From Aphelocoma coerulescens (taxonomy: Eukaryota; Chordata; Aves; Passeriformes; Corvidae): DNA of 64,000 bases. The stretch spans positions 18,885,497-18,949,496 of the forward strand of contig NC_091016.1 of assembly GCF_041296385.1 (NCBI RefSeq), given 5' to 3'. Positions 23,371 through 34,800 of this stretch are shown piece after piece; the stretch's first letter is position 1; each line of letters opens with the position of its first letter. Under the pieces are notes generated by a model. It did no database searches, was not told the origin of the DNA, and saw nothing but the letters and a program-made list of their open reading frames with translations. The position numbers and the translations under genes were made by a program.

Positions 23371-25100
23371 TCAGCAGAGGGAGTTGTTTCTCAAGGTAAT
23401 AAGAAAGCATTATCTGATTGCATTTTTGTCAGGTATGTCCTATTTATTACCTTACCTGTAATCTAATTTGTAATGTATTTCCTTGATATTTTCTATACTT
23501 CCCCTCTGTATTTCATAATAGCTTCCCCTGAAAGTCTGACCTACAAAAAAGACAAGGTTTTTAATCCAGCTTTGAATGATAACACCCTCCAGGTACCTTT
23601 ATCTGGAAAAACTCTCCTAGCACAGAGGGAGGTCTCATAGGAAAAACTCAGCACCCTCTGCAAATGTGTTGGGGGAACACTGTGTAACAGCAGCCAAGGT
23701 CACTTTGTCCCAGGCAGGAAAACACCAGTGGCTATTTTCTTCTTGTGGCAAGGTGATATTTTTGGTCAGAAAGCCATTCCTGATCCAAAGAAGGAATGTG
23801 AGAAGTAGCAACCAGTCTGTCCCAATAGCAGGGGTGAGCATAAGGCAAGAAGATAACTATAAACCATGTAAAAACTACCACCGATGTGCCTCAGCTGCTG
23901 AAAGCTTTTCAGGTGTTTTACCTTAGGTGTCAGGAAAAAGCATAAGGCAACAGTTTGGGGGGAGAGCAGTACCTGTAGGTCCTAACTAGGTTGGGCAGAG
24001 ATGTCTTATGCTGGCAGAGGTGGAGTGTGATGGTCCAGCTACCCTGCATGAGGCTGAGGAAGGTTAATTGGCATGACAAATGACGCATGGCATGGGAACA
24101 GTTTGCATTTTCAGGCTGGTGTGGGCTTCCCATGTGACATCAGGTTGGTGGCTCACCAGGGCATGAGGGCTTTCTGCCCTCTTCCCACTTGGTTAGTCCT
24201 GATCCTGCCACAAAGTTCAAACTAACTGCCTGCTGGACCTGAATTTCCTCATTCTGGTAAAGGTGTTTCAAAGTCGCACAGCTTTAAAACAAAGAAAGAG
24301 AAATGTCCCTTTTTGTGGATGCTAATGAAATTTTTATCTGGGCATCTTTCTGTGAATGTTGGGCCTGAGAGGCATGGATTATGTTAGGGAGAAGGGCTTA
24401 TTGAGCCCTGGAAATAAATCAGAGGAGGACAGAGGATGAAGATCGCAAATGATAAATTAGCAAGTGACAGAAAACAACTGCAGGAAATAATAAAGCCAGG
24501 AGGAGTGCGTGGGAAATGCATAGGAGCGGTTGTTTACAACATGTGCATTGGACTTCCCAGCATTTGACATCTTATCTCTATTTCATTCCGTATGTTACTT
24601 TATGCATGGATTCCTGTTTTTATGGGGTTTGTTCTGTAGTTTTTGTACTAACATGAATGACTCACATCTGCTCCGACACTTAATTTATTCTCTAATGTCT
24701 TCTGCAAAGGTTTGCTCAGCTCATGTAGTACTTGTCAGTGGTAAGATCGGAAGCGCAGTGTCAGGCAGGTGAGCAGGGATAGCTGCGTGAGACAGCTCTT
24801 TTCTGGAGTCCTACTCTGTAGTTGTGCTAGGTTTTTTTTCCCCTCAGCAAGGTCTGTAATTCCCACTTTGGCTGCCCTTTGTGGACAGGCCTGCTGTGCT
24901 GGGGCTGTGTATGGAGCCAGCAAGGAACACCCCATGGGACAAGGATTACGGCTGCAGGCCATCCCCGCAGGACCATGGCCCAGCACCAAGCTGCTGCCGG
25001 AATAACAACAGCTGATGATTATGATTTTATTTTTTAAGTGTTCTTGACAGCTCTGGAGACACACATCTTCTCTTCCAAATCCAGTAATTAAATTCCACCT

Positions 25101-25685
25101 ACCTGAATTCCCCCTGCTGTTTCAATTGGTTAAATTAATCTTCCCATCATGTCTGAGCCTCCTCTGTGTTGTTGAGCGCTGGCCTCCTCTCGCCCCGGAG
25201 TCGGGCGGGGACCGGGACCGACCCGGGCCAAACTCGCAGCGGCGCTGCCCAGCCCCGCGCATCCCCTCGCGTGGAAGTGGCCCGGAGTCACTCACGGAGC
25301 GAGGGCAGAGGGATGGGCGTCCCCGGTTACACACAGACACCCCCGCATCCCGCGGTGTCCCCGTCCCCGGGGCTGCCTCCCCGCCGGCGCAGAGCGGGCA
25401 GGGCAGCGGCTTCCCGGGCACCAGCCCGGCTGCCGGCGCCCTGCACCTTTTCCCGGCAAGCGGCTCCGCTCCAGCCCCCCTCCTCCCGGCGCCTCCTCCT
25501 CCCGTTCCTCCTCCCCTCCCCTCCCCTGCAGAGCATGCACAGCCCGGGACTCGCATCGCCGGCTCCGAGGCGGGCGGGCGAGACCCTCGTCCCCGCCAGC
25601 CCCGCTCCCGCTACCCCCGGAGGCGCCCGCGGCTTCCCCTCACCGCCTCCCGGTGCCCCTGCCGGACTTTTCCCTCCTCCCGAGG
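25101..25685 (+). promoter_or_regulatory. GALNT14 promoter and 5' UTR region
   Basis: The transition from AT-rich DNA to a CpG island lies near 25165. Visible elements are an inverted CCAAT box (ATTGG at 25125-25129), a GC box GGGCGGGG at 25203-25210 and CT-rich stretches around 25470-25530. There is no convincing TATA box, as is common for CpG-island promoters. The transcription start cannot be placed. In-frame ATGs at 25313 and 25535 open an upstream frame overlapping the main start. Confidence 0.6.
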
Positions 25686-25814
25686 ATGAGGCGGCCGACG
25701 CGGCGGCTGGCGCTGTCTCTGCTGGGGGTGCTCTGGCTCGCCGCCCTCCTCCTCTTCTTCTTCGGGGCGCGGAGGAAGTTGGAGGCGGCGGAGCCCGAGG
25801 GACACACGCCGGAG
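25686..25814 (+). CDS. GALNT14: GALNT14 coding exon 1
   Basis: 129 nt from ATG to the donor GTAAGG, ending in phase 0. The product starts [17 protein letters not shown] and continues into a Leu/Phe-rich membrane anchor followed by ARRKLE. The human protein also starts MRR.TRR and has the RKLE segment at the same position. The ATG context is GAGGATGA, with G at -3 and A at +4, a moderate Kozak match. The upstream in-frame codons do not resemble GALNT14, so this start is preferred. Confidence 0.92.
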
Positions 25815-28800
25815 GTAAGGAAGGGGCGGCGGGGCCGCGGCTGCTCCGGCGGGACTTGGGCGCGATGCCGCCGCTGCCCGGGGAAGAAGTTCCCGGCGGT
25901 TTTCGGGACCCCCCCCACCCCATCGCGCTCTCCTTCAAGTTTGGTACCGGACCTGTGCCTGTGCGGGGGGGGCATTGCGGCCCTTTCCGTACCCCCCGGT
26001 CGTGGTGTCCCCCTCCCCTCGCTCCGCTTGGTCTCGGACAGCGGCAGCCCCAGCCGCCCCCCCGCCCCGCTTCACCGGAGGCTGCGGCCGTCGGGGCCGC
26101 GGGTGCCGCCGGTGGTGCCGGCCCTTTGCCCCGCCGCCACCTTGGAGCATCCCAGGCTCCGGGCCCTGGGGGGCGGGGGGACCGGGGCGCCCCAAGGAAA
26201 CGAAACGCGTGGTTTGTGTCACGGGTGGGCGACCGGCGACTCCTTTACCCCGTGGGTCACGCCGTGCTCCCGAGCTCTCCACTAAAGGAGAAGGGCTCGA
26301 TCCTCTCTGGGCTGAAACGAGAAGGGTGCAGACTTGGATGGTCCGTGCTTGGCGTACGCGGGCTGGGCGAGCCCGGTTAAAGCGCTGGGGCTTTTCGCCG
26401 CTGGTTGTGATGGAAGAGCAGACACGGGCAGGATGCTGCTGCCTTGGGAGCCCCAGCCGGGCTGGGAGGAGGGTGCCTGTGCAATCGCTCCTTTCTGTGT
26501 CGTGTTTGAGTCCCCGGGGTGACAGCACGGCAGAGATGTGAGGAGCATCTCGCTCCACACAGGCAATGAATCAGAGGAGTTTCACTGCCCAGACGAAAAG
26601 CAGGGGAGCTGCGAGCAGCTGCGGCTGAACGAGGTCCCGTGTCCTCCCCGGGTCCCTTGTCCTCTCCTCTTCGGCTGAGAGCGGCTGGGGCTTAGCCGAG
26701 GGTTAACTTTCCAAAGGACGTGGATTAGTTACTGCTTAGTTGTACCGTTGTAAATCTTGAATTAATTAATCCGGGTTGGAGTCCAGCTCCTGAAAATACA
26801 TCGAGATTAGGGTTATTGTGGCAGAGGAAGGATGTGAGACCTCAGCTCCCTTTTTTGCACCAGTGACACCCAGCAGTATTTGGCCCACGGTATGTGACAG
26901 GTTTACGCGTTTGCCACGTCTTTGGAGAGTCTCATATATGTGTCTGTCACCTCAGCAACTGAATTAACGACCTGATTGGAAAAAAAAAAGAACTCATAAA
27001 GCTTACTTTGATTTTTTCATCCTGAGGAATTATTGGTTTTCCATGTTTTTTTAAATAAAAATGATTCAGGAGGTTTTTTCAGGCTTTCGTAAATCTTTCA
27101 ATCCTAGAAGAAGGGAATGAATCTATGCAACTTCAGGCCCCAAAAAGAAATAATTATCTATACATTTATTTATTTATTTATTTATTTAAGCTGGGGAAGG
27201 CAATAAATAAGTCACTGAAAGCAGAGTTAGAATACAAGTGCTTTCTTAACCAGAACTGTGCTTTGGTGTTGGAACCGTATTTGTAAAAACTGCAAAAAAA
27301 GACCTCCCCTGTTTGACAGGGGCTATTATAATCTCCTTGAAATGAGCCTTGCTTTTTGCTTAGCACCAGCTGCAGCTGAACTGCTGCCATTTTGCAGCCC
27401 ATTTTGACTTTCTGCTCCCATTCACAGCTTCCCCCACCTCAGGGTGCAGGTTGCTGATGCTGTTACAGGCTGGTCTTGGCTCCCGCAGCAGGTGAACTTC
27501 TGCCACACAGGATCCATCCCCATGTTTCAAAGCTGCCACTGCCAAGTTGCCATAACTCCAGCAATTTTGACTGCTTAAATTGCCTCTCTTTCATTTCTTC
27601 TGAATTTTCCATCCAAATGGTTGCATCCCCTTGAGATCCATAGAGTGCAGATTGTTTTTTATTTTTTAATGCATTGCGGTTTTTGGCTTTGGAAGCTGCT
27701 TTGGAGAAGTATGACTTATTAGCTGTTTATGAGTGTGGGGACGTGGTGTAACTTCAGTTAACACTTCTGAATGGCTGCAGAGCTGACTGGGGTACCAGAG
27801 ACAGGAATGCTGTGGTCCAGAGAGGAGCCTGGTGGGGTGTCCTGTTGCCCTGGCCACAGGGACTGGCTGCCGCTGATGAAAACTTGTGCAGTTAGGGGAT
27901 GTCCTCCCAAATTCCTCGAGAAACAGGAGGAGGTGCTGGGTTGCTAACAGCACCTCAAATGTTGAAAAACAGCTACAGAGGGGAAATGGAGCAAATCCAC
28001 ATAAACTTTCCTGGCAGCATTTTCCAACCTGTTCCCTCCCCCGCTTCTCTCCCAGTTGAACTGTATTTCTATGGACATGGGCACACCATGTGTCATGCCT
28101 CGAGTAGGTTTAACCTTTAGACCTTTCCAGTTAGGCTTCAGCTGGTAACGCTGCATCCTGGCCATGCCTGTCTCCTGGCTGTGCCTGTGTCCTGGCAGGC
28201 TCCCGGCACACATCCCATGCTGGAAGGCTGTGATGCCTGAGCTCCCTGGCTGGCTGTGGCACATTGGTGCCTTGCTGAGAGCCAACAGCAGAGCTGCTGC
28301 TCACAGATCTGCTGCCCTTGGCTCCACAGATGCCCATCAATCACTGTTACTTTGGTCTCACCCTACCCCTTGCTTTACCCCAAATCCTGAACCAGATCCA
28401 GGCCTCAGCTTCCCAAAGGAAGGCTTGTGATGTTTTTCGTGCAGCCAGAGGATCCTGTGCTGGGGGGGGGCAGGGTCTCCAAAGGGCAGGCCCTTGGTGT
28501 GAGGGTCCGACGCAGTCTTTGAGTCCTTCCTTTGTCCAAAACACGCTGCTGGCTTGGCATCTCAAAGACGTGGTGAAGACAGGCATTTGGGGAAGGTCCT
28601 GCAGCAGTAGCTGAGCTTTCTCAAGCTGCTCGTGCCCGAAGAGGTGGGCGCAGCAGTCTCTTGTAATTAACTTGGCTTCACCTCCCTCTGTAATTTTTCT
28701 TCCTATATTCCCCTGCAATCCATCTCTATGGATCCGTCGCTGCTGCCCAGGGGCAGGCAGGTTTAGAGGGCCCCCCTACTTGCCAGCCCTTGCTTCCCTC

Positions 28801-31800
28801 AATCCGTGTCACCTCCTTTCCCTCCTCCTCCTCCTCCTCCTCCCTGCTGCCTGCAGCCGCTGGTGGTACGTGCCAGGGCAGCAGGAGCAGGTTGAGGCTG
28901 GATTTTAGGGTGTGGGACTCCTTCCTGGCCATGAGGTGTAGCAACCTTGCAGGGCTTGTAGGGTATGGAAGAAGAAAGCTGGCAGTGTTTAGGACCATGA
29001 AGTTGTTCCTGGGACAGCTTTGCCGGTCCCTCCGGTGCTGCTTTTACTGCTGTTGCTTGGGGCTTCTTTTTTCTTCCTTTTCCAAGGGGCAGATCAAGCC
29101 CTATTAGTGCTGTAAGTACCACTCGCCCTTTCACTGCCCTTTGTGAAGTCCCGTGACTTGGCTGGGAAGAGAAGCCATAGCAGGGTGCCTGCCGCTGCCA
29201 GGGAGCTTTACCCGGCCGGGTGCCGGGTTAGCAGTGTGGGCGCAGCCTGCGGGGAAGCCGAGCCTGATGGATGGGCGTGTAAGGACACGGGGCTGGCTGG
29301 GGTCGTGGATCGGCTGGGACTCCTTGATGCCTGCTGCCTTCCCTGCCTTTTGGCGGAGGGCTTCGAAACACTTTGCAAGCTTTAATTAGTTCCAGCCTGT
29401 CTCCTTGTCCCGGCAGTTTTCCAGCTGGATAAACCAGGACCCGGAGAGGCTAATTGAACTTTGTATTCTTCTGTCTCGCATGGACTCCGGAGGAATTGGA
29501 ATCGTTTTATCCTCTTGGAAAAGCAGGCTGCCAGTGACCTACCTGAAGTCGCTCAGGGAGGCTGTGGTGGGGTTTGGCATGTGCTCCAGTAATCTGGGTT
29601 CATGGCCCTGTGCTACCGCCTGGCATCTCCCCTGCCTCCCTCTGATCCCTCCCACTGCTCTGCTTTGAGGGGGGGACATATAAACTAATAACTTAATTAC
29701 ATTAAGGAATAATGAGGGGAACTGATACGCGGGATTAATTACAAGCAAAATCCCAAATTAATTGTGAAGAGTACTTGTAGCTGGCTCTGCAGCAATGCTT
29801 TGCTGGTGTGCTGGCTCCTGTGTCCTGTGCCAGGCTGTGGCTGTGTGGCCCTGGGGGATGCTAATGAGGGAGCAGGAGATGAGTAGGTGGATGACAAGCC
29901 CTTGGTCCTCTCATTTCCTGCACCTGTGTGAGACCACAGTGGCTGTATAGCAGAGCCCTGCAGCAGGGAGGGGGTTTCAGGGGTCTGGGCTCCTGTGCTC
30001 AGGGTCATCAGTGTGTGCAGGAGGGGCAGGAAGATAGTTTTTGTTGGGTTTGGTATTTTATTTCTCTTCATTCCCTCCTGCATGCTAGCTTGCTCCCTTT
30101 GATGAATGGCTGAAGCACAGCTGACAGCCTCTGGAGGGAAAGCAGGTCTGTCACAGGCTTGACTGCAGGAGAAAAGCTACAGAGGAAAAGTTTCCTTTAT
30201 TAAAAAAAGTGACCTGTTCTACTTGACTTATAGTAGTGTTTGCAATGCAACAGCTCCTTTCTGAGTGTGCAGCTGGGGAACGGCTCCTGGGAGACGTGGA
30301 GAAGCTCAGCAGCCTCACTGCCTGCTCCAGGTGTTCCAGGGTGCTCAGCACGCTGCAGGGTCGGACCTCAGTGCAAAGGGACCCTTGCTTGTGTGCCTTG
30401 CACCAGCCTGTGCTTCCTTCTGCATCATTGCCATGTAGAAAGCCTCAGCACCTGGAGCTCAGCTGACAGTCTCCAGATACTAAATTCCTGTCAGTTTTAT
30501 AGCAGCAGAGCCACTTAACAGATTAAAATAACTGTGTATCCTGCAAAAATTCAGATCTTGACAATTAAGGGATTGAAGTGGCAAAGCTGTTGGGAACAGA
30601 AAAAAAAGAAGAGGCAGAGTGTTTAATACCCAGGAAGCTTATGTTGACTGGGACTTGGGACTTGGCTAGGGGCATGGATAGGTCCGGGATGTGAGAGAAG
30701 GGGAAACTTCTGTCATGCTTTGCTGGTGAAACCCCACTATGAAATCTAGGAGTAAATCCAGGCTTTTTAGGATGTGCAGAGCTTTACTTGTGCAGGAGGT
30801 GTGATGGAATCCAGTTCCTCTCTCTCTTGCTTGTGTATTTAGTGCTGGTTAAAACAGAAAGCCATGCCCAAGCTACCCTCATCTGTGGTATTGCGCAGGA
30901 CAGGTCTGGTGGAGCAGGGATGAGGTGAAGCAGTCACCTCGGGGATGAAACCAGCTGTGGGCAAATGGTGAGCAGCCTGCCTGGTGCACCTTGTTTAATT
31001 AACCTGCCCACTGTGCGTTACAGCACTCCCTGAGATACCTGTGAAACAATAACCCGTCAATGAAAACCCTCCTCATTTTTCACTGGTAATTGCAATGAAT
31101 GAATTTCGCTTCCATTACATTCTGGTAGAGCTCTGTGTTGCAGCTGTGACTGATGGGGGCATAAATATCGATTGAACAAGACCTGTTTGCTTTGCAAAAC
31201 AGTGAGCATTGGAATGTACAGGTGCCTTTCATAGCTTGGTGCTTTTAAAAGAGGTATCAGGGAAGGAAGGACAGGAGGCAAGGATTCTGCTTCTCTCCTG
31301 GTAAAAATATAAATAAATTTCTGTGCAGGTGGTATGTGTTTTGTTGACAAGAACTGTTGAGCACCAGAAGAAGAAACATACTTTTTATTGTGCTCTGGAA
31401 GAATAAAAAGAGTTGGAAGAGTCCTGCTGCTTCACTCTGAAGGGGTGTTGGAGGTGGTGGTGCTCTGAGAGTGAGTTGGGCTCAGGAGTGTCATGGTTTC
31501 TCTTGTGAACTGCTTCTCCTGCCAAGGTCTGTGTGGAGCACCCTGCATGTGGAATTAATCTGGGCTGCAGCATCCCTCTCCAGCTGGTGTGACATGGTGT
31601 GGCATCATCCTCTCATAGGTGACAGGGAAGGGCTTGAGCCCTTGCCACTGGGTTTTTAGGAGGACTCAGCTCTGGCTTACGTCCTGGAGCCCTTGGCGAC
31701 CTTGAGGGGTGGGCTTGACAAAAGCAAGTCCTACTTTTGAGCAGGGAGGTCTCCAAAATCAGCTCTGTGTCTGGATGCCGAGGCTTCAGAGACACAGCAC

Positions 31801-34800
31801 ACGTGTTGAAGTGTCTCCATGCTTGAGAAAGATGTTGACTGTCAGGGAAGATGTTTTGTCTTATTTATCCTTTCACCATCTCAGATATGCACAGAGTTGG
31901 ATTGTTTACTCAAAAGCCCACTGTTTTCTCCTCGCTCTTCCTTCCCTTGATAAGAAAGCATCATCCTGATTTATTTTGATGGGCTCATGGCCCAGGGCCT
32001 GTCTTGGTTGGGTTTACTTCTTGCTCTGCTGAGACATCTCTTGTCCCTGGCTCTGCAACGTGACCCGTACCTCCCCACGGGCAGGGGACTCAGCACATGG
32101 GATGGCTGCAGGGTGAGAGCTATAAATGGGAATGCTGTGCCTGGGGAAGGCAGGTCCAGGGAGCATTTTATGGTACTGTGACTAGAGTTTTCCTGTGCCT
32201 CCTGAAGCTGAGAGGTTGATTGTATGTGTAGAGACCAGGGCAGAGCAGGGAGGGCACACTCTGCTGAGCTGCTGTGGCTGTGAGCTGGGCGAGCTCCAGC
32301 ATGGGAAGGGCACTACCAGGAGATGCAATAACACTGTCTTGTGATCCCACATAAATGCAGGTGCAGTGTTATTGTCCCAAGCTGACAAATCCCTGGGAAG
32401 CTGAATATTGGGGTTTTGTGTGCCCAGTGTTTTTCTTGGGTGTGTGGATATGTGTGTTCTGTGTTCACAGCTCACGGGATGCCACTTTGGTAACCCTGGG
32501 TGTGTTTCTTTGTGCTGTAATCTCCTTGTCAGTGGGAAAATCAAGCTTGGGAGAAGTTGTGGAAATGCAAAAGCAACGTATTCCGCATGGGAGAGTCTCA
32601 TCTGTGAGGACAGGCCAGCATTTGGTGCAATAAAACCAATTAAGGGGAATGTATCTGCGGAGAAAGCAGAAGTAGGATCTGTTTAAGGAAGACGTTTGCA
32701 TGAAGGAGTAATTACGTGAAGCCTAATGACAATGGGTGCAGCGGATTGACTATTAATTGGAGTAGCAGGAGAGGGAGATTGCTGGTGTTAGCTGTGTGTT
32801 TCTTGCTGGCTTCCTCCTGTTTAAAGAAGGAAAGGGTGAGGAGCAGATGATGGGGGGGGAGTTTGCTCTCAATCCACTTTCCCGTGCAATGAAAAAGCCA
32901 TTTCTCCCCCTTTCTCTCACAGCAAAATGTTCAGATTTTGCCAGCGATACTTAGTGCAGTTGCTTACTAAGCTGCAATTAAATTGATTTCCCACCCTCTT
33001 TACCCTTTTTGGTTCCAGAATCGCAGCAGGAATCAGTGTTACAGGAAAAGTAAGCCAAGGAGGAGATCTTGAGCCCCATCTCCTGCTCATCTAAATCAGT
33101 ATTGCTCTACTCTTTATATGTATTTCCAGAGGAGCTGGGAGAGGGGGGCTGCCTAGGTATAGGTTTTCTCATATAACTGCTGCTGGGGTGGGAAGGGCAG
33201 CCCTAGGTCAGGCTGGATCAGTCTATAGGGTACCTGGAAAGCGTCCCACTGTGGGATGGGCATTGGGTGTCCAGGGAGTGGCTGGGGCTCTGGGTGCCAG
33301 TAGCACGGAGTTCCTGGGAGAAGCAGGAGGAGGGTTTCTTGTCCTTAGCATGTCCCTTTGCAAAATGATCAGTGGTGACAGGTTCAGCAGGAGTTCACCC
33401 CTTTGTTCATGGAGGCAGCATTAGTCGTACTAAGAGTTTGCCTCAATCCTGCTGTTTGGAAGCCCCTTATGAGCCTTGGCTAACCCTTCCTGCGGCCCAA
33501 GGGCGTGAGAGCTGTGGTGGTCCTTTGGGGGTCATTGGAGAGGTGTTTAAGTAAGGGATGATGTGCCAGTGTCACTTCTCCACGGGGGAACAAGGTGACA
33601 TGCTGGACTGTCCCCAGAGAGCAGGTATGCAGATGGGTGGTGGCACTGGGAGGGTGTGGCAGGACTTGTGTCCTCCGTCAAACCCTGCCTTGCCACACAT
33701 GGGCAGAAATTAGTGATGATTTACTGCAAAGCAGCTTGAGCTCTGGCTTTGTGATATTATTTGGAGGAGCAAGTGAGCTAATGATTGCATCTCATCTCGG
33801 AAAGTACTGCGGGAAGTGCAGTGCCAGGAGAGAATTGATTCAGAAGCAAAACAGGTTCTGATTTTCAGATCAGGCCGAAAGACAAGGGAGAGAGACATTC
33901 TCCTTTATTTTTTTTCTTTTTTTTTTTTTTTTAACTTTTGTTTTTTCCCCTCAGTCTCAAGTGAGACTGAGAGTCGTAGCCTTTCCCTCCTTGATTTTCT
34001 CGTGGAAACACCAGCTATAAACCTGATTGGAAAGTGATGCGAGGAGAGCAGGGTTCATACGGTGCAAAAACAAATGAGCTATGAAATCACCCTCTATTCT
34101 CCAAACATTATTCACAGAGCCAGGAAAATTGAGACGGATGATTCTTTTTCTTTTGAAGCCACTGAAGGAGTAAGTCCAAAGGATGTAATTTGGCCCATGC
34201 CAGGAGAGAAAGGCTGCTTTGTCCTGGCTTTCCAAATAGCTTTGCCTGCATTTAGACACACACCATTTCCTCCTCAAGGACCACCGTCGGCATCCGCCAG
34301 TTACAACCACACCTCATAACCCATTATGGAGACACAGGGCTCGCAAATACGACGTGGATATGTTCAGTGGTGCGGGCCTTGGCTGCAGCCCCCCTGGGCT
34401 GGATGGAGTTCGTGCACATCTTTTCTTGCTTGTGTGTTGAATTTTTAGTTGCTTGTTGTTAGGTGAGATGGAGGAAAGATGAGAAGAAGGAGTTACAGGT
34501 GTGAGCAAATTCAACGGCTGGCTCAGTTCTTCTTATAAAACACTGATTTTTTTTTTTAATATATTTTTATTTAAAATAAGTTTTTTTCATCTGGGTCTAA
34601 GTAATCTGCTTTACCCAGTGGGTTGATGCAGGGTCGTTCAGGATGGAATAATATCCTCTGATGTCCTTTGGGGTCTGCCTTGGGGGTCATTTGGGATGCA
34701 GCCCTTTGCAGTTTGAGCTTGCCCAGATGAAATGCAAAACTCAGGGTCTGGTTGGGGAAAGCAAGTGGTTTTTCCAGGGAGGTGGACAGTGGGAAGACAC

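Larger units (their letters stand above)
16701..25100 (+). other. Intergenic DNA upstream of GALNT14
   Basis: No gene is recognised. Contents are two or three AT-rich blocks that look like conserved noncoding DNA (17580-17760, 20745-20850, 24400-24560), an isolated CpG-rich patch at about 23160-23370, short TG-rich runs near 19640-19665 and homopolymer runs. Open frames of 60-121 codons on both strands lack family resemblance or start context. Confidence 0.6.
25165..26700 (+). other. CpG island spanning GALNT14 exon 1
   Basis: About 1.5 kb of very GC-rich, CpG-dense sequence covering the promoter, coding exon 1 and the start of intron 1. It explains the several long overlapping open frames on both strands here (up to 404 codons), which are composition artefacts rather than genes. 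Confidence 0.85.
25815..31000 (+). other. GALNT14 intron 1, 5' part
   Basis: It begins within the CpG island and includes a G-rich tract at 26161-26187. Further on there are a TTTA tetramer run at about 27164-27188 and a CCT run at 28821-28843. A 29370-29530 block has an acceptor-like CCCGGCAG and an AT-rich core but no family resemblance. No exon is supported. Confidence 0.6.

Noticed and set aside
25166..26380. 404-codon open frame across the GALNT14 CpG island, and several long overlapping frames on both strands
   Set aside because: Extreme Pro/Ala/Gly/Arg composition, no domain, and simultaneous openness in several frames. This is an effect of GC content; the real coding part is the 129-nt GALNT14 exon 1.
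29405..29668. Possible cassette exon (CCGGCAG acceptor followed by an open frame)
   Set aside because: The acceptor is plausible, but there is no clear donor in phase with GALNT14, and human GALNT14 has no residues between exon 1 and exon 2 at this point.
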